In this document: positions 10,201-19,332 of the stretch, in pieces
Position numbering within the stretch: position 1 is the first letter of the stretch
Layout of the letters: each line of letters begins with the position of its first letter
NCBI RefSeq assembly: GCF_000196495.1
Contig: NC_011313.1
Location: 868,001-932,000, forward strand
Reading direction: 5' to 3'
Source of the DNA: Aliivibrio salmonicida LFI1238
Lineage (GTDB): Bacteria; Pseudomonadota; Gammaproteobacteria; Enterobacterales; Vibrionaceae
DNA length: 64,000 bases
The notes under the pieces: model-generated
The model's input: the letters and a program-made list of their open reading frames with translations, nothing else
Databases searched by the model: none
Told to the model about the DNA's origin: nothing
Program-made: the position numbers and the translations under genes

Positions 10201-10930
10201 CGTCTGCATATATTAGGCTATATGTATCCTGATTTTCTTGAACCAACTTTGTTCTATAATAACTATCTGATTGGTATTTTCCTTGAGCATCTTTTATAAA
10301 TACATCTTCACGCCCATCAGAACCAAATATAGTCACCGCCTCTCCAGGATCAACAACAAGATAAGTACCATAGTTGAACATCCATTTATTACCAAATGGT
10401 TCATTTTGAGCCAAAACACTCTGTGAGTTATAACTTAATTTAATTTCCACATTTGGACCGATTTCATTGTTATACCAGAGTGGGATATCTGTCATAAATA
10501 GGTTCATATTAACCATATTTACCGTCCAAATAGGCGCACCTTTTGAACAATCACTTTCTGGACTATCAGGGATACTTTCCGGAAAACCTGTATCACCTTG
10601 AGGCCTTTGAATACCACAGCACCCTCCATAAGTTGATGTCATTTCCTCTTCAGACATTAATTCGCCAATAGCATTACTTCCTGTTTTAGATAGTAATATT
10701 ACATTTCCTCCCCACTCTTTTTTTATCTGTTCAGCATTGAATTGAAACCGCCTGTTCATTTGAGGATCAAAAATATTAAATTGTCCATTTTCTATATTTT
10801 CTAATACCCAATAATGTCCTTTTCCTCCCGTTGAACTTCTGCTTATTTGCAAAATAGCAGGTTCTTGTAACTTCATTAATTCATTAACTGTAGCTTTTAT
10901 GGCATGAGCTTTATATTTGTATTCATTTGC
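7256..10930 (-). pseudogene. RHS/YD-repeat lipoprotein with C39-like peptidase, 3' part (gene B, interrupted by IS630)
   Basis: About 1224 codons giving the C-terminal part of a large exported protein. It opens inside a C39-like peptidase domain (GHYWVL His, FDPQ Asp), continues through many YD repeats (YDDLGRLLTI, YDAENRLVEL), and closes with the RHS core ending RFYAPHLGRWLNRDPLQE and YVNGDPLGYVDPDG. About 79 residues follow the core as a tip (REPWDSLPVEAY to VEQCD). The frame continues into the IS only by chance; joined across one TA to 12051-12848 it forms one gene of 1491 codons including stop. The 5' end, signal sequence and catalytic Cys are cut off by the IS. Confidence 0.85.
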
Positions 10931-10937
10931 TAAGTAG

Positions 10938-11504
10938 TCACGCAAAAGTTATTGTGAATTTTTCGCCGTAATAATTTAATATGTTTTTGATGTTAATACT
11001 GAGGTCTTCAAACGTTTTGAACGCTTCACATGGTAACCATTCATATTTTACTTTCTTCCACAATATCTCAATGATATTGAGCTCTGGAGAGTACGGTGGT
11101 AGATAACAAACTAATACATCATTCATCAACCACTCATGCAATTTTTGTTTAAATTTTGCTGACCTATGAAAAGAGGCATTATCTAAGATAATAAAGCATG
11201 GCTTATCGTTTTTTCGTGCGTTGATAAAGTGCTCAAATGCATCAATTACTGTATCGGTAGTTACTCTTCCTTCCGTTGTTTGAAAACTCAATTTACCTTG
11301 TCTACTTAAGAAGCCAAGAACATTGAGCCGTTTGCTGTGTGAATGAGCAGGCCTTAGCGATTGAACACCGATAGGTCCCCAACAATAAGGAAGATTAGAT
11401 TTCTGACTAAAGCCTGACTCATCAAAATAAAAGAGTTCACATTTATTCGTACGTTCCATTTCAATCAATGAATTCAATATATTACTGAAATTATTGAATT
11501 TCAT
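10938..11504 (-). CDS. IS630 transposase, ORF B (DDE catalytic part), copy 1
   Basis: 188 aa carrying the DDE triad of IS630/Tc1-mariner transposases: FYFDESGF, FIILDNASFH and LNIIEILWKKVKYEWLP. It lies in the -1 frame relative to ORF A and is probably made as an A-B fusion by ribosomal slippage at the A7 run in ORF A. The reading upstream of this ATG in the same frame gives SYKRARHSLKLKRDD, the family linker, which supports the fusion. Confidence 0.9.
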   Translation of the reverse strand: MKFNNFSNILNSLIEMERTNKCELFYFDESGFSQKSNLPYCWGPIGVQSLRPAHSHSKRLNVLGFLSRQGKLSFQTTEGRVTTDTVIDAFEHFINARKNDKPCFIILDNASFHRSAKFKQKLHEWLMNDVLVCYLPPYSPELNIIEILWKKVKYEWLPCEAFKTFEDLSINIKNILNYYGEKFTITFA

Positions 11505-11521
11505 ATCGTCACGCTTTAACT

Positions 11522-11944
11522 TTAATGAGTGTCGGGCTCTTTTGTAACTGTAATCACTTTTTTTATATTTCGTTTAATAGTGTCTAAGCTGGATTTTTTA
11601 CCTGTTTCTTCTTCAAGTATTGCTTGTGCTCGTTTAAGTTGATGTGGCTCTTCATCAACCAATGACTTCAAACGATATACTTCTGCTTCTGTGTAAATAG
11701 GTTTTCTACCTATACGAACAGCGTCATACAATCCGAGCATTCCACAGGCTTCCCAATGGTCTATCCATGACGATATGGTCTCAAATTTAGCGTCTAAAAT
11801 ATCAGTTAACGCTAAAATAGAGTAGCCTTTATCACTGAGAATAATCGCATGTGCTCGTATTCTTACTCTATTTTTTGGATGATTAGCGATCGCTTCTTTT
11901 AGGGTTATTTTTTCATTGTCTGTTAAAGGATTAACTGCTTTCAT
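11522..11944 (-). CDS. IS630 transposase, ORF A (helix-turn-helix part), copy 1
   Basis: 140 aa with the DNA-binding N-terminus of IS630 transposases: HPKNRVRIRAHAIILSDKGY followed by a helix-turn-helix (LALTDILDAKFETISSWIDH) and a second one around YRLKSLVDEEPHQLKRAQ. The frame passes a seven-A run (plus strand T7 at 11558-11564) that is a plausible -1 slippery site, then stops 17 bp before ORF B. It is identical in translation to copy 2. Confidence 0.9.
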   Translation of the reverse strand: MKAVNPLTDNEKITLKEAIANHPKNRVRIRAHAIILSDKGYSILALTDILDAKFETISSWIDHWEACGMLGLYDAVRIGRKPIYTEAEVYRLKSLVDEEPHQLKRAQAILEEETGKKSSLDTIKRNIKKVITVTKEPDTH

Positions 11945-12050
11945 TATGATATAGACACTGACGTTAAAATACTCATTTTAATACCATATGGATATATGGA
12001 TATATGGTAAAGGCGAAATCTTCATTCTCGAAAACTTATCATTAACTACT

Positions 12051-12848
12051 TAATAGAATCAATTCAGAAATACTAAAACCATTTTCGTTATCTGGTATAT
12101 ATCCCAAAACACTCTCTGCATCTTCATAAAATCCATCTTTTTCTAGTAAATATGATAGGGCTCTAGTTCCACAATCAAGTAAGCTTCCTGCACTATCTTT
12201 ACGAACAGATAGTTTCCTTAACCAATTTGATGCATATACTTTTAACCTCCAATCAGGCGAGTCTGAATATACTTGGCTAAAAAGATTCTTAGCTTGTTCT
12301 GAATTATTTTCCATTAACCTCAATACTGCTAGTCGACTTTTTGCTTTAGCAGTCATTAAACGAGCCCCGATATAATCAGAGTCTTTATTTTGTTCAATAA
12401 TTTCATTAAAAAGTATGTTTGCTGTTGTATATTGCCCAGTAAACCTAGCGTTACATGCCATATGCAATGTCGCTTCAGAGGTCCAAGCACTATGTGGAAA
12501 TTTTTGTCTAAAATTATCAAATTTATTTACAGCATCAGAGTAAGAGTGTTTATTCCAGTTTTGTATTGCTTGTCCAAATAGTTTTCGTTCCTTTTCATCA
12601 TCAGAGAAATGACTAAATACATCAAATGAACTTGGTCTAACTTTATCCATAACTGGTTTTGTGGGTACAAGAACACCACCTAGTTGACCTGCGGCACTCA
12701 ATTGTTCATGAGTTGGTGTTTCATTTAAATCCATTTCAATAAGCGTTGGACTAACCTGCTTTATATTTAATAATTTCTTTTCAGAACGACAGCCAGTTAG
12801 AAGTACTGCAACTATAACTAACCAAAAAACAATTCCATACTTTCTCAT
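12051..12848 (-). pseudogene. Lipoprotein with TPR-like region and start of C39-like peptidase, 5' part (gene B)
   Basis: First 266 codons of gene B. A lipoprotein signal peptide ends in the lipobox LLTGC (Cys20). Residues about 85-220 are helical and TPR/YbgF-like (NWNKHSYSDAVNKFDNFRQK, LFNEIIEQNKDSDYIGARL). Residues 224-232 read LDCGTRALS, the catalytic-Cys motif of C39-like peptidases. Native coding ends at LILL where the IS630 begins; the IS adds Ser-Ser-stop (stop at 12042). It follows gene A by 61 bp. The truncated product could still be exported but lacks the peptidase His/Asp. Confidence 0.85.
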
Positions 12849-12909
12849 TTAAAACTCTCTTATTATAATAATTTCACCGCTTAGGTTATTTTCTTATTTC
12901 TCAATTACT

Positions 12910-13560
12910 TTATCTTTTCTTCAAATAGGCACCATTCACTAATTTCAAATCATATTGGCCTGATACTTTGTTGTATACCCAATCACCACGCCAGCGATTA
13001 AAGTCATACGCGGCTTGCAAATCAAGTTCAGTTCCATTTGGCATTTCTGCCATATACTGACGAACTTCTTTTTGAGTTAACCCTCTATTCCACACTTGCA
13101 CATCAGTTATTTGCCCTGAGAATAAATCGGTTGCTAGGTATTGTTTATTCAGCGCCCCTATCCATAATGCCAATCCTGAGCGTTTATACTTATTGTCATA
13201 ATTTCGAGAAAACATCAATTCTCCATTAATATAAACTTGGGAGCCCTCGGCATTATGCGTCATCCCAAGATGACTCCATTCGCCTACTTTTATTGGCTTA
13301 GGCTCTGAGCTGCTTTTGGAATAGCCTCCTCCGTAATGCATATATTCTCGGCCATACCTACTAACGCCTAAATAACTGCGCCCATAAGTTGAACTATCAC
13401 TGCTGCCTGATAATTGAAGGGTAATCGCATCAGTTTTAACCCAGTACATCATGCTGAACTCTGAGCCTTCAGGGGCGATGCCACTGATGGCATAGCCATC
13501 ATTATCACTAACATCCAATAGCCCCCAGCCTGACTCTTCCTTGATACCTTCAAGGTCTGC
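12910..13560 (-). pseudogene. LamG-like module 4 of gene A, after a nonsense codon
   Basis: In frame with 13561-16923 and separated from it only by a TAA at 13561-13563. It encodes the last LamG-like module: LLDVSDNDGYAISGIAPEGS, FSMMYWVKTDAI, GRSYLGVSRYGREYM, VYINGELMF, ending YDLKLVNGAYLKKR. It is nearly identical to module 2 of the same gene. Without a new start it is not expected to be translated, although an internal ATG at 13518 could open a 202-aa fragment. A 61-bp gap separates the stop from gene B. Confidence 0.8.
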
Positions 13561-15840
13561 TTAAACTGCAGCATAATTCACATAACTTGACCAATAACTT
13601 TCATCTAAATTAATATTTATCTCATTGGGATCGGGGACTAGAGGATCGCTACCAATTTGATATTCAGCGTCATCTTCAATGCCATCGTTATCTGTATCTG
13701 AATGACATGGATCTGTACCAAATTTATACTCTTCACCATCAAATAAGCCGTCGCTGTCGCTGTCCGAGTTATTTGGATCAGTACATAAAGCTCGTTCAAC
13801 TTCGTCGAATAAACCATCACTATCACTATCTAAGCTTCCAACCTTCTCAGTTAGATGAGCCCCGTGAACTAGCTTAAGATCATATCGACCCGATACGTTG
13901 TTATATACCCAATCACCGCGCCAGCGATTGAAATCATAGGCTGCTTGCAAATCGAGTTCAGTTCCATTTGGCATTTCAACCATATATTGACGGATTTCTT
14001 TTTGGTTTAGTCCTCGATGCCAAATCTGAACATCCGTTAACTGGCCACGTAATAAACTTTCTACAACCCCTTTTGAATTTAAAGCCCCAAACAACAATGC
14101 AAATTTTGAAGGTACATAACCACTATCGCCGCTGTACAAATACATCAACTCTGCATTGATATACACACGAATACCTTTATCATCCACACTCAACGCTAAA
14201 TGCACCCATTGATTCTCTTTAATTAGGGATGGTTTGCTGCTTGTATTAGAACCCCGTTTACCAAAACGTACATATTCTCTCCCCCTGCTATTTATTCCTA
14301 AATAACTTTGTTGAGATGATGTAACCCCACGGCTACCTGATATCTGAGTCTTAATCTCTGTCGCTTTAACCCAATACATCATAGTAAAATCATGGCTTTT
14401 TGGCACAATTCCACTAATGGCATACCCTGTATTATCAGTTACGTCCAACAACGCTGAACCCACTTCCTCTGGGATTCCTTGCTCTATTGCTTGCTCTGTT
14501 TCATCATGCACATAGGTTTCCCAATAACTTTCATCCAATACCTCATTAGTATCACCAGAATCTTGATTAAGCGGGTCACTGCCTATCTGCTGCTCAAAAC
14601 CATCCTCAATTCCATCACCATCAGTATCTGACAAGCAAGGATCTGTACCTAAATTAAGCTCATCACCATCAGATAAACCATCCTTATCAGTGTCGGGATC
14701 ATTTACGTTTGTACATAAACCAGATTCAATACCATCAGAAATCCCATCGCCATCACTGTCCACTTTTTTAATTTGCTCTGTAAGGTGAGCACCATTCATT
14801 AATTTCAAATCATATTGACCTGATACTTTGTTGTATACCCAATCACCACGCCAGCGATTAAAGTCGTACGCAGCTTGTAAGTTTTCTTCAGTACCTTTGG
14901 GCATTTCTGCCATATACTGACGAACTTCTTTTTGAGTTAACCCTCTATTCCACACTTGCACATCAGTTATTTGCCCTGAGAATAAATCGGTTGCTAGGTA
15001 TTGTTTATTCAGCGCCCCTATCCATAATGCCAATCCTGAGCGTTTATACTTATTGTCATAATTTCGAGAAAACATCAATTCTCCATTAATATAAACTTGG
15101 GAGCCCTCGGCATTATGCGTCATCCCAAGATGACTCCATTCGCCTGCTTTTATTGGCTTAGGCTCTGAGCTGCTTTTGGAATAGCCTCCTCCGTAATGCA
15201 TATATTCTCGGCCATACCTACTAACGCCTAAATAACTGCGCCCATAAGTTGAACTATCACTGCTTCCTGATAATTGAAGGGTAATCGCATCAGTTTTAAC
15301 CCAGTACATCATGCTGAATTCTGAGCCTTCAGGGGCGATGCCACTGATGGCATAGCCATCATTATCACTAACATCCAATAGCCCCGAGCCTGACTCTTCC
15401 TTGATACCTTCAAGGTCTGCTTGAACTGCAGCATAACTCACATAACTTGACCAATAACTTTCATCTAAATTAATATTTATCTCATTGGGATCGGGGACTA
15501 GAGGATCGCTACCAATTTGATATTCAGCATCATCTTCAATGCCATCGTTATCTGTATCTGAATGACATGGATCTGTACCAGATTGATACTCTTCACCATC
15601 AAATAAGCCGTCGCTGTCGCTGTCCGAGTTATTCGGATCAGTACATAAAGATTGTTCAACTTCGTCGAATAAACCATCACTATCACTATCTAAGCTTCCA
15701 ACCTTCTCAGTTAGATGAGCCCCGTGAACTAGCTTAAGATCATATCGACCCGATACGTTGTTATATACCCAATCACCACGCCAGCGATTGAAATCATAGG
15801 CTGCTTGCAAATCGAGTTCAGTTCCATTTGGCATTTCAAT
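12930..15840 (-). repeat. Near-identical 1-kb internal repeat of gene A (offset 1860 bp)
   Basis: The stretch about 12930-13980 is almost the same as about 14790-15840, always 1860 bp apart (for example the 13638-13826 and 15498-15686 segments, and the LamG modules 4 and 2). Sequence between is more diverged (module 3), so the pattern looks like duplication of a two-module block or later gene conversion. Confidence 0.8.
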
Positions 15841-16923
15841 CATATATTTACGCACTTCTTTCTGACTCAAACCCCGACGCCAGATCTGAATATCAGTCAA
15901 CTGTCCAGATAATTGATGCAAAGCAAAACCTTCTGAATTTAAAGCTCCAAACCACAATGCAAACTCTGATTGTTTATAGCTATTTTTACCGCTATACGAA
16001 TACACCAATTCACTATTTATATATACCCGAACACCTTTGTTATCACTACTCAAAGCTAAATGAGACCATTCATCTATATTTATTAAATTAGGCTTAGTTG
16101 CTGAACTCGAACTATGACTTCCATAACGAGCATATTCTCTACCATATTTATTTATACCTAAATAGCTACGTCTATATAATGAACTGTCACTACTTCCTGA
16201 AAGCTGACTTTTAAGCAAATCGCTCTTAACCCAGTACATCATAGTAAAATCATCACTTTCAGGCACAATACCGCTAATAGCATATCCATCATTATCACTA
16301 ACATCTAATAATGCAGAACCTGATTCTTCTTTTATTCCTTGAAGATTAGCCTGCTTTTCTACATCAATAACGTAGCTTTCCCAGTAACTTTCATTAAAAT
16401 TATCTACTATTGTTCCAGAATCTTGATGAAGCGGATCACTCCCTATTTGATATTCGATACCATCAGGAATGCCATCACTATCTGTATCACTATTACAAGG
16501 ATTAGTACCTAGTTGTATTTCATTATTATCTGATAGGTTATCTCCGTCTGTATCCGACTTATTTGAACTTGTACACATCGAAGCTTCAATATGGTCAGGA
16601 ATTTCATCCATATCTTCATCCAAAGGAAATATTTTGAATATTTGACTCGATTTACTACTTCCTTGTATATTTCTAGCAACAACACGCCAATAAAGAGGCT
16701 TTACTTCATCCTCAAATGAAGCCGTTAAATAAGATAATTCATTATTTGATTTATACAGAGTTGGATTTTCATCCTCACTTATATAAAGGTCATAAATAAA
16801 ACTATTATTTAATTCTTCATTTTCCCACTTAAATGTAATACTTAAATAATTTTTATAAGAACCATTAATTGGATACAATTCCACAAAAGATATATCATCA
16901 AAATTTCCTGATATATCTTTTCC
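13561..16923 (-). pseudogene. Gene A main part: fibronectin-like segment, calcium repeats and LamG-like modules 1-3
   Basis: Large exported protein lacking its N-terminus because of IS630 copy 2. After the IS it reads GKDISGNFDDISFVELYP, then a fibronectin-III-like stretch (SITFKWENEEL to YWRVVARNIQGSS), then arrays of thrombospondin type-3-like calcium motifs (DTDGDGIEDGFEQQIGSDPL, DSDSDGLFDGEEY) alternating with about 200-residue LamG/concanavalin-like modules (MMYWVK, RVYINSELVY, GQLTDIQIW). The modules suggest calcium-dependent binding to glycans or matrix. It ends at TAA 13561, where the paralogous position at 15421 has CAA. An ORF using GTG 16884 exists (1107 aa) but has no signal peptide. 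Confidence 0.82.
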
Positions 16924-17023
16924 TAAGTAGTTAATGATAAGTTTTCGAGAATGAAGATTTCGCCTTTACCATATATCCATATGGTATTAAAATGAGTATT
17001 TTAACGTCAGTGTCTATATCATA

Positions 17024-17446
17024 ATGAAAGCAGTTAATCCTTTAACAGACAATGAAAAAATAACCCTAAAAGAAGCGATCGCTAATCATCCAAAAAATAG
17101 AGTAAGAATACGAGCACATGCGATTATTCTCAGTGATAAAGGCTACTCTATTTTAGCGTTAACTGATATTTTAGACGCTAAATTTGAGACCATATCGTCA
17201 TGGATAGACCATTGGGAAGCCTGTGGAATGCTCGGATTGTATGACGCTGTTCGTATAGGTAGAAAACCTATTTACACAGAAGCAGAAGTATATCGTTTGA
17301 AGTCATTGGTTGATGAAGAGCCACATCAACTTAAACGAGCACAAGCAATACTTGAAGAAGAAACAGGTAAAAAATCCAGCTTAGACACTATTAAACGAAA
17401 TATAAAAAAAGTGATTACAGTTACAAAAGAGCCCGACACTCATTAA
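17024..17446 (+). CDS. IS630 transposase, ORF A, copy 2
   Basis: 140 aa, the same translation as copy 1: helix-turn-helix DNA-binding half of the transposase (KNRVRIRAHAIILSDKGYSI). The A7 run at 17404-17410 followed by G is the likely -1 slippage site. After slipping, the reading KKSDYSYKRARHSLKLKRDD joins directly to ORF B. Confidence 0.9.
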   Translation: MKAVNPLTDNEKITLKEAIANHPKNRVRIRAHAIILSDKGYSILALTDILDAKFETISSWIDHWEACGMLGLYDAVRIGRKPIYTEAEVYRLKSLVDEEPHQLKRAQAILEEETGKKSSLDTIKRNIKKVITVTKEPDTH

Positions 17447-17463
17447 AGTTAAAGCGTGACGAT

Positions 17464-18030
17464 ATGAAATTCAATAATTTCAGTAATATATTGAATTCAT
17501 TGATTGAAATGGAACGTACGAATAAATGTGAACTCTTTTATTTTGATGAGTCAGGCTTTAGTCAGAAATCTAATCTTCCTTATTGTTGGGGACCTATCGG
17601 TGTTCAATCGCTAAGGCCTGCTCATTCACACAGCAAACGGCTCAATGTTCTTGGCTTCTTAAGTAGACAAGGTAAATTGAGTTTTCAAACAACGGAAGGA
17701 AGAGTAACTACCGATACAGTAATTGATGCATTTGAGCACTTTATCAACGCACGAAAAAACGATAAGCCATGCTTTATTATCTTAGATAATGCCTCTTTTC
17801 ATAGGTCAGCAAAATTTAAACAAAAATTGCATGAGTGGTTGATGAATGATGTATTAGTTTGTTATCTACCACCGTACTCTCCAGAGCTCAATATCATTGA
17901 GATATTGTGGAAGAAAGTAAAATATGAATGGTTACCATGTGAAGCGTTCAAAACGTTTGAAGACCTCAGTATTAACATCAAAAACATATTAAATTATTAC
18001 GGCGAAAAATTCACAATAACTTTTGCGTGA
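17464..18030 (+). CDS. IS630 transposase, ORF B, copy 2
   Basis: 188 aa, the same translation as copy 1, with the DDE residues in FYFDESGF, FIILDNASFH and NIIEILWKKVKYEW. Expression is probably as a frameshift fusion with ORF A. The intact frames suggest recent transposition. Confidence 0.9.
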   Translation: MKFNNFSNILNSLIEMERTNKCELFYFDESGFSQKSNLPYCWGPIGVQSLRPAHSHSKRLNVLGFLSRQGKLSFQTTEGRVTTDTVIDAFEHFINARKNDKPCFIILDNASFHRSAKFKQKLHEWLMNDVLVCYLPPYSPELNIIEILWKKVKYEWLPCEAFKTFEDLSINIKNILNYYGEKFTITFA

Positions 18031-18035
18031 CTACT

Positions 18036-18179
18036 TATTGTTAATAAATTATTATTTGCATCATATACATAATAGTCATCTTTAGAGTATGAAAGTCTTC
18101 CAAGATCATCATAATCAAAGCTTATTGAAAAGACCCTAAAAGAAATAAATACAAAAAAAACAACCAATATACGATACAT
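18036..18179 (-). pseudogene. Gene A N-terminus: signal peptide and YD motif
   Basis: First 48 codons of gene A. ATG at 18179 follows a ribosome site (AAAGG, 6 bp). The start MYRILVVFFVFISFRVFSIS is a signal peptide. It is followed by one RHS-type YD motif (FDYDDLGRLSYS, YVYDANNNLLTI). Coding is broken by IS630 copy 2; the frame continues at 16923. A remaining short ORF reads into the IS end and stops at 17997. Confidence 0.75.
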
Positions 18180-18241
18180 TAAAAACCTTTAAAAATAAGA
18201 ATACTTTTATTATTTTACCAAAAGAATAATATTCAAAACGG

Positions 18242-18311
18242 TCATCGTAGCGAAGAAATTAAAGCTAATATTAATGAGTTCATTTCAACTACAGTAAATG
18301 ACTATTTATAA
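18242..18311 (+). pseudogene. Possible 3' remnant of an unidentified gene
   Basis: An open frame without ATG ends here with gene-like codons: NGHRSEEIKANINEFISTTV then NDYL and stop at 18309-18311. No partner is recognised. It sits between gene A and the IS982 element. The stretch 18180-18331 otherwise should hold the gene A promoter. Confidence 0.25.
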
Positions 18312-18331
18312 CCTTAATTTTTAATTAATTA

Positions 18332-19332
18332 ACCTGAATTCTGGATAAAACATGCTTTAAGCGAGGATTAGTTCAAATTCACATTCTGATAGCTTAATTC
18401 GTGGCTTTTGTTTTTTTAAACAATAAGCCACAACGCCTGAAATTACATTTAGCATGAAACCAGTCACGCTACGATGACGGCTATGTTCAATTTGAGAGAT
18501 ATTCTTCAATTGGTCATTTATCGTTTCGATAATGTATCTCTTTGATAACATAGCCTTATCAAAAGCACTTATCTCTTTTGCTTTCATGTTTTTTCGCGAG
18601 GTAGTCACTAAATCGACATCAGAGTTCTTTAAGCTCTCACTCAACTTTTTACCTATGTACCCTTTATCAGCGTACAATTTCCCCGAGAGTTCTTTGCATA
18701 AATCAGGTACAGGAGTCCTATCATTTACATTGCCAGCTGTGATTTTCAGCGAAATAATTTCTCCAAGATGGTTAATCAATAAATGAAGTTTGAAGCCGAA
18801 AAACCATCCCATGGTACCTTTTCCTCTTTTCGCAACACCATCAAAGACTTTATGGCGAGGAATTCGAATGTTATGGCATACTTTAAGACTCGTGGAGTCA
18901 ACAAAAGCAATGCCAGTCGGCTTACCTTTGATAGATTGAAAATAGGCACACATTGGGGCGATTAGGCTAGGCATTTTGCTCACAAATCGAGTGTAGCTAA
19001 GTAAATTTGGAAAGTATCCTTTCCAATATTGATGAACTAACCCGATATAGAAGTTCTTGAAATCTCTATGATTTGATTGATGAAAAGCGATGACAATAGT
19101 CATACATTCACTAGTAGACATTACTGACTGACGTTTTCTTTTTCTCTCACTAGCCTCAACAAGGTATTTTTCCCATTGAGATAAGAATTGATAACAAAAA
19201 TCATCGACATCACAAAATATATCAACTAATTTATTCATCTTGCCCACCTTTTAAAATACGTTCAAATAATTCTTGGTCGAAAGATCTGATCGTTAGGTGG
19301 GCAATTAGTTCAGCCTTATCCAGAATTCAGGT
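18332..19332 (-). mobile_element. IS982-family insertion sequence
   Basis: 1001 bp with perfect 17-bp terminal inverted repeats, ACCTGAATTCTGGATAA at 18332-18348 and its complement at 19316-19332. Outside both ends lies TTA/TAA, a possible short target duplication. It has one intact transposase. On its right it abuts what looks like the first 21 codons of the phosphonate permease gene; on its left there is no permease sequence, so DNA was lost with or after insertion. Confidence 0.9.
18357..19238 (-). CDS. IS982-family transposase
   Basis: About 293 aa. DDE-type catalytic residues are visible: GIAFVDSTSLKVC, KLYADKGYIGK and KRYIIETINDQLK. The start at 19238 (MNKLVDIFCDVDDFC) follows AGGTGG; an upstream GTG at 19247 is possible. 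Full length for the family and without interruptions, so probably active. Confidence 0.9.
   Translation of the reverse strand: MNKLVDIFCDVDDFCYQFLSQWEKYLVEASERKRKRQSVMSTSECMTIVIAFHQSNHRDFKNFYIGLVHQYWKGYFPNLLSYTRFVSKMPSLIAPMCAYFQSIKGKPTGIAFVDSTSLKVCHNIRIPRHKVFDGVAKRGKGTMGWFFGFKLHLLINHLGEIISLKITAGNVNDRTPVPDLCKELSGKLYADKGYIGKKLSESLKNSDVDLVTTSRKNMKAKEISAFDKAMLSKRYIIETINDQLKNISQIEHSRHRSVTGFMLNVISGVVAYCLKKQKPRIKLSECEFELILA

Larger units (their letters stand above)
10933..12050 (-). mobile_element. IS630-family element, copy 1
   Basis: 1118 bp bounded by TA on both sides (10931-10932 and 12051-12052), the usual IS630 target duplication. The ends share AGTAGTYA as terminal inverted repeats. Two ORFs encode the transposase. 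It matches copy 2 (16926-18035) in inverted orientation and differs by one extra 8-bp unit (ATATGGAT) near the orfA-side end. It splits gene B between codons for L266 and A267 of the restored protein. Confidence 0.93.
16926..18035 (+). mobile_element. IS630-family element, copy 2
   Basis: 1110 bp flanked by TA at 16924-16925 and 18036-18037, with ends AGTAGTTA and TGACTACT. It interrupts gene A after codon 48. Joining the flanks through one TA gives ANNNLLTI-GKDISGNF in a single frame. It is the inverse-orientation partner of copy 1 and lacks one 8-bp unit near the orfA-side end. Confidence 0.93.

Noticed and set aside
12053..16923. Past inversion of the segment between the IS630 copies
   Set aside because: Frames on both sides of both copies join perfectly in the present orientation, which an inversion would destroy.
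10933..18035. Composite transposon bounded by two IS630 copies
   Set aside because: Each copy has its own TA site inside a different native gene, and both genes are restored when the copies are removed, so they inserted separately.
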